Positions 9,835 through 19,700 of a stretch of DNA of 64,000 nucleotides are shown piece by piece. The first letter of the stretch is position 1. Each line of letters starts with the position of its first letter. The stretch is taken from NCBI GenBank assembly GCA_039090855.1, contig CM077011.1:29107001-29171000 (forward strand), given 5' to 3'. Position numbers and translations under genes: made by a program. The notes under the pieces are model-generated. The model saw only the letters and a program-made list of their open reading frames with translations. It had not been told where the DNA came from and did not search any database. The DNA comes from Macrothele yani (lineage: Eukaryota; Arthropoda; Arachnida; Araneae; Macrothelidae).

Positions 9835-11810
9835 TTAGTAGGGGACATGATCACCCCTGACTGCGTTGCAGGATTTACAACGTCTGTGCATGCTGAGGAC
9901 GAGGTTGTCAAGGAGCTGTTGAGGCATCGCGTCCCATTCCTCTTGTAGCGCCAATCGCAGCTGCGGAATCGTTGCTGGCGGCTGGTAACGTGCTGCCAAG
10001 CGTCTCTCGAGAAGGTCCCACACGTGTTCGATTGAATTTAGGTCCGGGGACCTTGCGGGCCAATCCATGCGTTTAATATCTTCACTCTCCAACAGCTCTG
10101 AGACAGCCACTGTACGATGAGATGTAGCGTTGTCGTTCATAAAGAGGAACTCAGGACCCACAGCACCTCTAAACAGACGCACGTCAGGCAGAACCTCGGT
10201 GCAATAGCGTACACCAGTGACTGAACCTCCTTGGAAGATGTGGAGGTCAGTACGGCTACCAAGCATGATATCGCCCCAAACGAGAACTCCGCCACCTCCA
10301 AACCGGTTCCTTTCGATGATGTTGGAGGTGTGATTGCATGTTCCCTGCTCTCTCCAGATGTGTATACGTCCAGAATCGCTCGTCAGACTAAATCGGCTCT
10401 CGTCCGTAAAGAGAACTCGACCCCATTGCTGATGTGTCCAGTTCTTGTGTTTCTGGCACCACAGAAACCTCCGTCTTCGATGAGCAGGCGTTAATGGCAC
10501 ACACCGTACTGGTCGTCGTGCAAATAGACCACCTTTGTGCAGCCTCCTGGCTACGGTAAAACGCGACAACGGACGTCCAGTTGTCTGTTGCATGTGCCTT
10601 GCGATTTCTCCTGCTGTCTGCCGTCTGACTCTTCTCGCCTGTAGGAGAACATAGCGGTCGTCCGCCGCCGTGGTTGCTCGTGGACGACCACTGCTAAACT
10701 TTTGGACAGCTGTTCCTGTTCTTTTGAAATGCTCTCCAAGCTCGTGAAACGATGCTGTGAGCGACCCCGAACACCTCGGCCACATTAGTCATACTAGTCA
10801 CACTTCGACCTTTTCCAACGGGCTTCGGTGTACACTGATTCTTTGAGTGTTGTACAGTCATTGTCATCGTTGGACTGCTGTGACCACCCTTTTCTTTTTA
10901 CCGTACGAAGGCTTCTTTGTTCTTTGCTCGAGGCCGGTGTCCAGATACAATTTTGTTGGATTCCCGGGCATGTTGGAATCTCGGGTAACGAGTGTGCTGA
11001 TGCGGCTGCTAGATCTGCTTCCTCTTTGGTCGTCACACCCTTGCCACTATTTCACCGGGATTTCCGCTTTCTGGTTCGTGACCATATCAAGCGAACGTAG
11101 CAAGGTCTGTGGGACCAGGAGGTGGAAAATAAACTACATCGTATTAAACCTAATCTTGAAGTCTGGAAATCCTGATATCGTCGGAACCGTAGGGAGGAAG
11201 TGGTGCTTGCGCGTCTCCGCATTGGGCATTGTCGTTTCACTCACCGCTTTTTGCTGTGTGGCGACACTGCGCCGATGTGTGAGACGTGCAATTGCCGACT
11301 CACCGTCACTCATCTTCTGTGTAGCTGTGTTCGTTTTCGTGATGTACGTTTTCATTTCTTTCATTCTCATTTGTTGAACGAGGACGCCGCTACACTGCAG
11401 CGGCTCCTCAATGACCACTGCAATACTGTTGCCGTATTTTCATTTTTTAAAGAAATTGACTATTTTAAACGTATCTAGATTTTAGCCTTATCATCATCCT
11501 CATTTCTCAGTTTTACTGAATCAGCTAGATTTTAATCATTGTATCATGTTTTTAATACTGTTTGTTTCATTATCTTTTTTAGTCCTTCCATCGTTCTCAG
11601 TTTTCAGTTTTACATGATCAGTCAGATTTTAAGCTTTTTACCACATTTTTAATACTGTTTATTTGTCTTGTGTCTGGCGCTTTTTGGCCAACCATGGCCC
11701 TTGCGCCATAAAAATCAACCAACCAACCAACCGACCTTTTCCAACTTCCGAATGACGCGACCTCGGGTAAAGTCATCCAGGTGTCGTCTACTGGATTGCC
11801 TGTTGGCCAT
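9835..11810 (-). pseudogene. Tc1 DD34E transposase, split and frameshifted
   Basis: TA-specific DDE transposase. The C-terminal 300 residues are open from about 10730 to 9835 and include a GRPRATT hinge, FTDESRF, NDNATSHR and SPDLNSIEHVWD, so all three catalytic residues (D, D, E) are present. The N-terminal part lies beyond the LINE: the likely start is at 11810 (MANRQSS), followed by FTRGRVIRKLE. Frames change near the LINE junction (A run) and again near 10727 in a CAAAAGAA run. Without these the protein would be near 345 residues. It is the best preserved Tc1 catalytic core in the window, but the LINE and the frameshifts disable it. Confidence 0.9.
10820..11731 (+). pseudogene. 5'-truncated LINE: RNase H domain and 3' end
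   Basis: Retroposed 3' end of a non-LTR element of the I/Jockey type with an RNase H domain. YTDSLSVVQSL, then IQFCWIPGHVGISGNECAD (RNase H core) at about 10828-11030, is followed by a stop near 11098. In another frame follow LARLRIGHCRFTHRFLL and a Cys-rich CETCNC...HLLCSC segment typical of the C terminus. The 3' tail is an AACC repeat at about 11715-11731. CGACCTTTTCCAAC at 10806-10819 and 11732-11745 is a perfect 14-base target duplication. It was dead on arrival by truncation and now also carries a stop and a frameshift. Confidence 0.88.
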
Positions 11811-12096
11811 ATAACACGGTGGCAGCAACTCGACGTCGTTCAAACCGATGTACACCGTGCAATATCTTTCACCGGATTGCTGAGCGTACACTGCCCGTGT
11901 GCTTTATACCCTTCCAACCCCCCCCTCACGTCATGCTGCATATATGCGCATGCTCTACCGTACCGGACCCTAGTCTATCTCCTGAGTGGTCTTTCGGTCC
12001 GTTCTGCCTGCTCGTTCCGCTGTTATGCTAATTTCTCCTCTTCGTCCTTAATGTTTGCACACCAGTGTATATTCGTTGTCTAAGAAGAGGGCGAAA

Positions 12097-12593
12097 TGTG
12101 ACTGGAACGAGTGAACCTGCGCATCCGAAAGCGTTGCCTTCTTCTTAGCGTTGTTATTCAAAATGATCATTTAGAGAGCTGATGGGCTCTAATCCTGAAT
12201 GATTACCTGCTAAACGGTCTATGACATAGAACCTAAGAAGGGAGAATGATGATGTTTGAGTCCCTTGTTTGTGTCCAGTGACATGATGTCCGTGTCCAGG
12301 AAACTAGTCTTTCCCCATCGGGCCTTGTGCCATGAAGCAGAGAATAAAGGATTAGAAGGGAGCACTTATGACTTGTGACAGGTTTATGGTCGGCAGTGCT
12401 GAGATAAGAGGGGAAAAGGAATTGTTTTGTCGTAACTTCTGTAAAAACCCGGCCGTTATGTGAACATTCCTGTTTGGTGAGCGCAAAAAAAATTTGGTCA
12501 CCATTGGTTCAGGGATATCGGCCGCTTATAGTGTTAACATGCTCTGTAGTAAGTCTCCTTAAAATGTGTATTTCTCTATATTGGCGCCCGAAC
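12097..12593 (+). other. Possible LTR remnant with tRNA-Lys primer-binding site
   Basis: TGGCGCCCGAAC at about 12582-12593 equals the 12-base complement of the 3' end of tRNA-Lys, the primer-binding site of many LTR retroelements. The ~485 bases upstream begin TGTGAC at 12097, and a purine tract AAGAAGAGGGCGAAA lies directly before that. This order (purine tract, LTR-like block, primer site) suggests a solo or rearranged LTR. No second LTR, gag or pol is visible, and the LTR 3' border does not end in CA, so this remains a suggestion. Confidence 0.35.
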
Positions 12594-13009
12594 GTAAAAT
12601 GAATCTTATGGCCGTTGGGGAAAATGTGTGATGTTCTTTCCACCCATTGTCGGGATTTAGTCAGAATTCCTTAAATTAGCTCTCCTTCAAGCGTTGTTTG
12701 CCGGCTGTCCCGGAAACCTACGATTCCGTCCCAGCCCTTTCTCAAGGGGGAAGGGATATACACTCACGGACAATGAAATTTGCTTACCTAGAAGAGATAA
12801 TGTTACAACCGCGAAACTTTGCAGATAGCTAGAGTGCTTGAATGATCCACGTTTGGTACGATCGCGCATGACCGCACACAATGTAGTGGCACTGCAAGCA
12901 CGCACCGGCAGCCTTATAAACCGTCACGTTGTCGATGTCCCATGAAAGCGACAAGCACCGGGCAATGCAAGCAAGAGTACAGAGTGAAAAGAGTGCCGGG
13001 TAGAAGAAC
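12594..13009. other. Spacer, possibly the end of a decayed DNA transposon
   Basis: No gene. TATACACTCACGGACAATGA near 12758 resembles a Tc1-type terminal repeat after TA, but the partner end was not found. Coding similarity to Tc1 starts only at about 13010. Confidence 0.35.
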
Positions 13010-13433
13010 ATTGCCTAAAGGATTACACTTCCTCCACCGGCTTGTTTACGTCCCAGTTCCCCAGGAAAATGATGCACACGTACCCAACCGTTCACATGGT
13101 GTAGCAGGAAACGAGATTCGTCAGACCAGGCGACGTTGTTCCAATCATTCAAGGTACAGTTTTGTGGCTCGCGTTCCCACTGTAGGCGCTTTCGACGGTG
13201 GACCAAGGTTAGCACGCGCGCGCGCGCGGAGTGGCCTGCGGCTACGCAGCCCCAGGTTCAGCAGGGTTCGACGTACTATGTGTTGCCGCACATTACTCCC
13301 GTCACCAGAATTAAAATTACCGCCGATTTGCACTACGGTATCCTTTCTGTTAGCTCGTACCATACGGTGTAGCCTTCGCTTACTTCTAGCATCGATGAGC
13401 CACGGTCGGCCCACATTTTGCCGGCGGTTCGTG

Positions 13434-13657
13434 TTTTTTTTTTTTTTTTGATTGGAGGTTTGACGACCACCGTGAGCAACTCAATGGGCTATAAGCAGTC
13501 GCCCGTCCCTAATTTAGGGTCACTGGTTCCAGGGAAGGGAGAGAGCCAGTGCCGTAAGACAAACACAACACCCATGCCTGACCGGTATTGGAACCCGGAC
13601 CCCTTACGGACGAATGATCAGAGGCCAACGCCTTAGACCACTGCGCCACCAGGGCGG
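13434..13657 (-). repeat. SINE A copy inserted in Tc1
   Basis: tRNA-derived SINE in reverse: T run (its A tail) at about 13434-13449, conserved body (GGTTTGACGACCACCGTGAG, CCCTAATTTAGGGTCACTGG), then the B box (inverted, GGAACCCGGACCCC) and A box (inverted, CCACTGCGCCACCAGGGCGG). Compared with the sister Tc1, the insertion lies between CGTG and the following T-rich coding sequence; the target duplication merges with the T run. Confidence 0.9.
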
Positions 13658-13714
13658 CCGTGGTTTTTTCCCTCCTCAGATTTGAAGATACTAGCCACTA
13701 CTGACCGTAAGCAC

Positions 13715-14948
13715 TAGAGGTGAGTTCGGACTCAGTTTTGGGGGCTCGAGGCCGAGGACTGTCTGCCATTTTTGTCATAGAGTCTGAGCCCGAGACCACC
13801 CGAGCCCGAAGTAAACTTTTTTTTTTTTTTTTTTTTGCTTTATTTTAGCAACTTTCGTGAAGTATTGAAAATTTTAAATTGCTTTAAAAACTACCCAGTG
13901 CAGAAGGACCCGAATAGTTTTGGTAGATCTAATTTAAACTATTAAATCAGGTCATTTTTTTTTGCCGTATGTTATAAATTGATCCTAAGCTTTTACGCGC
14001 CAACCGGAATCATAGCAAAAGTTCTATTTAGATGATTTTAACATCTAGTTTCATTTTCGTGCCTTCCATATTTTTATGTACTCATCTTGTTCCCCAATTT
14101 ATATGGCATCAACAAAAAGTATGTCCCAGTGACACTAACAATAACAATGTATATATGCACTTCTTTACAGTACGTGGAAGATGTAACTGGTTTTAAATAT
14201 TGATCACAAAAAGCATCAGAAAACTTCAAAGGCCCGTCGATCTTTCCGGCTACTGTATAGTTTTACGAAGCAATTATGGAGAGAATTTAACCTTATGCGT
14301 AAACCGTCATGGGTAATGGAGACTAATCTTGGGTCTAATTTACGCTTTCAGAAAATCTCTTCATCGGCATCCTAAACATCTAACGGCAGCACCAGGAAAC
14401 GAATGCTAGGCATCATAAAACTAGAGAATAGGAAAGTACTGAACATTATTAGCTTAACTGGCTTTTTACTGTCTTCCAGACATCCATTCTCCTTTCCTTT
14501 ATCCGATCGGAAAATCAGTGTGCATTTCAACTGTTCCCTTATCCCCTTGCTCTTTCTTCTCTTTGCCGCCTGTCAGTTTCCTTTTTACACCTCGTATTAC
14601 AAGTTAGGACCCCCACCCCAGCCTACCCACCCACCTCTAACGCTTTTTCTCTGGCTGGTCTGTCTCCGTTCCTCGGTGGCTGTCAGCCGGCTTCACATGG
14701 ACGGAACAACTGCATTGCCTAAAGGGACTAATTAAATTTCATTCACCCTCCTACAGATATCCAAACAACAGACATAACTAAAAGAACAACTTTCTGGCTG
14801 TGAGTGAGAACTGCTGCTAAAAAAAAAAAAAAAAAAGTTTTGAAAGCAAAACCAATAACTATTTGATAAAACTGACCGGTAAAAAAAATTGTATATGGCA
14901 GCCTGAGCCCGACCAGAAGTTTTTAAAATGAAGCCCGTCTCAGCTCTA
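13715..14948. mobile_element. hAT-type non-autonomous element in Tc1
   Basis: Ends TAGAGGTGAG and CTCAGCTCTA are inverted with one mismatch. GTAAGCAC (13707-13714) and GTGAGTAC (14949-14956) are an 8-base duplication with two substitutions. Joining the flanks restores the Tc1 sequence seen at about 37801-37835, which proves insertion. Near both ends there are GAGCCCGA words in alternating orientation, a likely subterminal transposase-binding motif. The 1234 bp interior encodes nothing recognisable; T runs lie at 13819-13836 and an A run at about 14819-14836. Confidence 0.8.
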
Positions 14949-15424
14949 GTGAGTACCACACAAGATTTGCCGTCTCGAAAATGCTCTGACCCAGTCGTCT
15001 GGCCATTATAATTTGGCCTTTGTCAAACTCGCTGCCTTTCCCTTTTGAAGAAGAAGAATAACACTGATTAACAGAGCTTAGTATCAGGTGTTATTTATAT
15101 AGTTTCGTGACTTTCACACGCGCCATCGTTTGCCTGGTGTTGCTACGATTTTGCATAAAAACGCGCTGGTCATAATATTTTCGCTCTTTGTTTATCGACG
15201 CTTTATGGCGACTATCCTGGAATCATGGTCAGTAGCTGCGCCACACAGCAGGAGACTCAGAGGTTAATCTCCCATAGAGACTCATGGCAACAATCTTACC
15301 CCGAAGATCTCAATAGAACAGAGCGCCAGTGGGCAGACATGGAACTAAAACGTCGAACCGTCAGTCTATCTTTTTTCTCTCTATTTTTTTTTCAAGAGCT
15401 TTCAACTCTTTCCGCGGTGTTACC

Positions 15425-15748
15425 AAGGTGGTTATATTACTGGAGACACCACTCCTATCCGCGCAACATTGGCCGCCATAAGTCACCGTCAGTGCTGCAA
15501 ATGACGTCATGTGCAGGCACGACGCAGCCGCAGAAAAGAAGCTGCTTTGAAATCAATGGAACAAAAGCTTCTAAGCGTATAAACAGATAAAATGAGTAAT
15601 TCAATAATCTTTATCAATGATACACAAGCTTACTGTTTTATCAACGGTATACTTTAGTTCGTTTTTACCTGCTTGTGACGTCACACCACCAATTAGCTGT
15701 GAGCTATGATGGCAGAGCCAGTGGTGTCTCCAGTAATATAACCTCCTT
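15425..15748. repeat. 29 bp inverted repeat pair
   Basis: The block containing GGTTATATTACTGGAGACAC at 15425-15453 is inverted at 15720-15748 with one mismatch. The CACCACT ends point towards each other across ~265 bases. They may be the ends of two adjacent elements or of one small inverted element. A third, shorter relative (ATTACTGACACCACT) lies near 15825-15840. No target duplication resolved. Confidence 0.5.
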
Positions 15749-15918
15749 GAGTGTTACTGATATAGCCACTGGTACCGTATCACGTGACAGACGCTATCGT
15801 AATTTCATGCCCGACCACTGGATTATTACTGACACCACTAGAACTACCACACCCCCAATTTTTCTTGAAATATCCCTTAAAATAGTATAAGCAAACAAAA
15901 CGTACCACTCAGGCTGGA

Positions 15919-15987
15919 TATTGATTGCGGTTTGATGACGAGATGTGGTTCAAATATTGATTGCGGTTTGGTGACGAGATGTGGTTC
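15919..15987 (+). repeat. 36 bp tandem duplication
   Basis: TATTGATTGCGGTTTG and the following bases to GATGTGGTTC occur twice, starting at 15919 and 15955, with one substitution. The near identity implies a recent slip or duplication. Confidence 0.85.
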
Positions 15988-16289
15988 GGTTTCGTCCATG
16001 GCAGGACGTGTTGCTGCTGCTGTTGTGAAAGAGAAAGGTTGGAGCATACTTTATTAGGTAGATGTGTAAATAAATTGTCCTTTGATTATACCCATTGCAT
16101 TCTGGAATCGCCAACGTTTTTGTTTTTCCATGTTTAATTAATTAAAGCTGTAATCTTTCATGAGTATTGAGACACAACATTTCATGCTTATTTGCTGAAA
16201 TTGAATTCAGTGACACTGTGAAACGTTTTAAATAAAATTCGAGGCACGGAAAAGTTGAAACATTAGTAACGGCCTTTACTAATACTTAC

Positions 16290-16466
16290 CTTTAAATTAT
16301 CGATCAGCTTTTCATCTTCTGGAATTGAATTATGTATGGCCACCAGAATTCCCGCATAGCCCTTGTTTTCTATTGTTATCACAGAGCACAGAACCACACA
16401 GACGCAAAGATTTGCCACTGCAGTCCATAAGGCCAGACTGGCGTGTTTCATCTTTCCAAGGGTGGC
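16290..16466 (-). CDS. First coding exon of a CLCA-like secreted protein (partial gene)
   Basis: A 54-codon exon piece: start ATG at 16451, then a basic start and hydrophobic core (LALWTAVANLCVCVVLCSV) giving a signal peptide, then ITIENKGYAGILVAIHNSIPEDEKLIDNLK. The GYxxILVAI...PEDEKLIxxxK pattern is what I know from the N-terminal domain of CLCA proteins (calcium-activated chloride channel regulators, secreted metalloprotease-like proteins). The frame ends in phase 0 at a perfect donor, AAG|GTAAGTATT (intron starts 16289). Upstream, TTCTTTATTAACAG at 16467-16480 on the minus strand is a good acceptor, so this is probably exon 2 with 15 bases of 5' UTR. No further exon was recognised downstream; the next would lie at lower coordinates, where transposons fill the sequence. 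Similarity is judged from memory. Confidence 0.6.
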
Positions 16467-16639
16467 CTGTTAATAAAGAACACAGATCAATATTCCCTGT
16501 CTTTCATTTAAATTTAAGCATAAAATGTAGGAGTCAGTTGCATTAGGCAATATAGTCATAAAATCTTTTCCAAAAAAAAAAAAAAAACAAGAAAAATGAC
16601 ACCGGATTTTCGGGTGTAATAAGCACGTCTTTTGAATCC

Positions 16640-18435
16640 GTTCTGACGCAAATTAAATTTATCAAAGCTATTCAAAGTCAATGGAACCGGTATGGAAAAC
16701 AATAGTATCTGACGAAAGAAAGAAGTTTTTCAATCGGGTTTTTAATCCCTCTGTAAACGGAATCGTGAGCTTACGCCCTCTGGTTGCAGACTTGTGCGTT
16801 AAGAAAAATATGAATTTATATGAGAAACATTTCTCACCGGAAACGCTCTCCAACACAGAAAGAATTTTTAAAATCGGACTCTTAGAAACAGAGATATCGA
16901 CAAAACTAAGATGTGACTTTACGTCCCCTGGTGGAAAAACCATGCATTATTTTTGGAAGAAAGTATTATCAAAAGGTTTTTCCATATGAGCGGTATCGGT
17001 CCAAGAAAAAAAACATTTAGTCGAGTTTTCAGGAGCCCAGATTTTGCTACAAATACATCAGAAGCAGATATTAACACTTATGTCCGTAAGTGGCCAAACC
17101 ATTCTTTACCAAACATTAGAAATTATGTGAAAAATATTTTCCATCAGGTCTTGTATGCGATAGAGGAAGAATGTTTCAAATCGGAGTTTTAGAAGCAGAA
17201 ATAACGCAAAAAACGTCATTTACCTTTGTGCCCCCTAGCGGAAAGTCTATGATTAACTTGAAATTTTTGAATTTATAGGAAAAACATTTCGCATCGGAAA
17301 CACTATCCAACAAAGTAGGAATTTCTCAAATCGGACTCCTTGAAGTAGAGATATTGACAAAAATAAGATATACATCTACGCCCCCTGGCGTAGAAACCTT
17401 ACATTATTTTAAGAAGAAAATATTTCTAAAAGGTTTGTCTACATGAGTACTATCGGTCTACAAACTACGTTTTCTTCAATCGAGAATTTAGAAGCTCGTA
17501 TTTTGCTGCAAATACATCAGAAGCGGAAATTAAGATTTACGCCCCCTGGTGGACAAATCATTTTTTTACAAAAATTAGAAATCATGTGCAAACGATTTCC
17601 CATGAGGAGCTGTATCCGGTGCAGAAAGAATTTTTCAAATCGGAGATTTAGAAGCAGATATATAGGGAGAAACGCAATTTGCCTCTACGCCCCCTAGTGG
17701 AAAGTCTATGAATTACTTGAAAATTTTGAAGTTATATGAAAGACATGTCACACTGAAAACACTATCCAACAAAGAAGAAATTTTTAAAATCGGACTCCTA
17801 GAAGTAGATATATTGACAAAAATAAAATATACATCTACGCCCTTTGGCGGGGAAACTGTGGAATATTTTAAGAAGGAAATATTTTTAAAAGGGTTAGCTA
17901 TGTGAGTGGCATCAGTCCACGAAATAATTTTTTCAATCGATATTTTAGAAGCTCAGATTTTATGGCAAATACGTCAGAAGCAAAAATTAACACTAACGGC
18001 CCCTGGTGGCCAAAGTATTCTTTACCAAAAATTTGAAATTATATGCAAAAGATTTTCCATCAGGAGGTGTATCCGCTGAAGAAAAAAAATTTCAAATCGG
18101 AGTTTTAAAAGAAGAATTATCGGGGAAAATTTAATTTACTTTTACGCCCCCTAGCGGAAAATCTATGCGTAATTTGAAAAAGTAACTATATCTAAAATAC
18201 TCTTCGATATAAATGAAATCGAAAGTTAAAATAATTTTTTCAATCCTATGTTTAGAAACAAATATGTGGAATAAAACGTATTTTTGAATTCGACATCATC
18301 TGCATTTACGCCCTCTAGCGGCGAAATTGTACATCGTAAAAAAAAAAACACGAAATGAAGGATCATCATTCGCATATTTCAAGCTTCCCAATGCAAAAAT
18401 AATGTTTTTAAATCGGACTAATAGTTGCAGGGATA
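16640..18435 (-). repeat. Higher-order tandem repeat with eleven CTCF-like boxes
   Basis: The ~458 bp units each contain three related sub-units of ~148, 150 and 160 bp, and each sub-unit carries a box of the form ACGCCCCCT(A/G)G(C/T)GG. Boxes start at 16773, 16921, 17080 (degraded), 17228, 17378, 17539, 17687, 17837, 17996, 18144 and 18308. On the minus strand the best ones read CCACCAGGGGGCGT (17539), CCACTAGGGGGCGT (17687), CCGCTAGGGGGCGT (18144) and CCGCTAGGGGGCAC (17228), which fit the CTCF core CC(A/G)(C/G)(C/T)AGGGGGCG. All point the same way. The rest of the unit is AT-rich. Short open frames here repeat with the unit and are not genes. It lies just upstream of the CLCA-like exon. Confidence 0.8.
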
Positions 18436-18439
18436 TCGT

Positions 18440-18664
18440 GGATACAGACGGACGGACGGACAAACCGGTAACATACGCACGACCTTTTTTTACAAGAGAC
18501 GTGCTAAAAAAGAAGGAAAACAAAGAGGGAAAATCTCTGTACCTGAAAAGGCTGTATGCTCTAAAATGTGTGAGTGTTTGTGCAAAATGGGGTAATAAAG
18601 GCATTTGTTACATCTACTAGACCTCTGCCTTTCAAGGCCGCATAAAAACAAAATAAAACTGTGG

Positions 18665-18699
<35 letters not shown>

Positions 18700-19700
18700 A
18701 CTTCCTGGAAGATAGATTTTAAGAAAAGTGTTTTTAAACTTCAGGATACAGCACATTCCGCCCCATTAGTAAAGCAGCTACCGTAGTCCAATGTTATTTC
18801 CCCGCTGTTTCACTGACGGTTTGTTCACTACAAATGTTCCTTTTCGCTTGTTCGCTCGTCTCGCTGTTTCCCACCGTGAGTAAGTGAGTGTCTTGAAGAA
18901 CGAGCCATGAGATAGACTTGAAGCCGATGAATCTGTTTTTTCACACTCACTGCACGTTCCTCAAGCGCTAATGCTAGCAGAAAGAAAATATTCGTCTGCT
19001 CTTTTTTTTTTTTTTTTTCTTTTCTGGGGATCGTGGCAAAACCGAGAATAAGGGTTTTCTGCTTTGGGACGTATGCCAGGATCCTTCTCCGCCTACGTGG
19101 AAAAAAACAGATGCCGGAGATCCTTTCGAAGGGCACATAGTCAAGCCTGTTTCAAAGGCACCGGCAGACTAGGCTTGGATTTTAATTCAGCCATTCGATT
19201 CCGGATTCCAGTTTTTTCGAGGATATCTGTTTAACTTCGTTTTCTTTATCCTATTGTTTTCAAAGAACATAACAAAAATAATCTCTGTCAGATTTCATGC
19301 AGCATTAGTAAAGAATCGAACAAAAAAACCGTGATACATCTAAGACGATGGTTTTTCTTTCGACGACGATACATGAATTAATTAGTAATTGGCATCTCTC
19401 CGGATGTCCAGATAATCCAACTTTTTTGCTTAAAACCACAAAAAGTGGCTTCTTCCTTCTTTTTTTTCTTTTTTTTTTTTTTTTTTTCAGGGAACGATAT
19501 TATTTGCAGGTTGGGGATTTTTTCATTCTCTGGAAGTGAAAATTTTATTTTTGCAGAACGGCAGTCAATTCAGTTTGCTAAAAACAAAACGCATGCGCTA
19601 CCTAAAAACTGGAGAGAAAACAGCTGCAGTTTCGAAAAAGCAAATTTATGTAAGGTTGTTATTTTGGGGTTTTGCTTGTACTTCATTGTTATATAAACAC
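18440..19700. other. Spacer with homopolymer tracts
   Basis: No gene recognised. It holds a GGAC triple repeat near 18448-18461, a T run of about 31 bases at 18668-18698, further T runs at about 19001-19018 and 19460-19488, and AT-rich sequence. Overlapping short frames on both strands are not convincing. Confidence 0.5.

Larger units (their letters stand above)
9594..12067 (-). mobile_element. Full Tc1 element interrupted by a LINE
   Basis: Inverted ends CACTGGCGTGCAAA...TTAAGGACGAG at the left and the matching inverted sequence at the right are bounded by TA at 9592-9593 and 12068-12069. Removing the LINE 10820-11731 and one copy of its target duplication leaves about 1.55 kb, normal for Tc1. 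It encodes one minus-strand transposase (9835-11810). Confidence 0.9.
13010..15190 (-). pseudogene. Tc1-type transposase relic split by a SINE and a hAT element
   Basis: Minus-strand transposase pieces: RRKRLQWERE and WSDESRFLLHHV (13015-13215, first catalytic Asp present), and RSKRRLHRMVRANRKDTVVQI...NVRQHIVRRTLLNLGLRSRRP (13145-13414, DNA-binding region). The trace then passes through a SINE (13434-13657), resumes, passes through a hAT element (13715-14948), and resumes to about 15190, where the 5' terminal region matches the sister copy at 36903-39378. The catalytic C-terminal half is missing beyond about 13010. A CG dinucleotide run lies at about 13217-13228. Clearly dead. Confidence 0.8.

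Noticed and set aside
12942..13451. 169-codon plus-strand open frame
   Set aside because: It lies antisense to the Tc1 transposase pieces and runs into the SINE T run.
15225..15590. 121-codon open frame
   Set aside because: No domain or coding bias, and it contains a T-rich run and part of an inverted repeat.
16668..17905. Open frames of 65-102 codons on both strands
   Set aside because: They recur with the 458 bp satellite unit and change frame between units, so they are by-products of the repeat.
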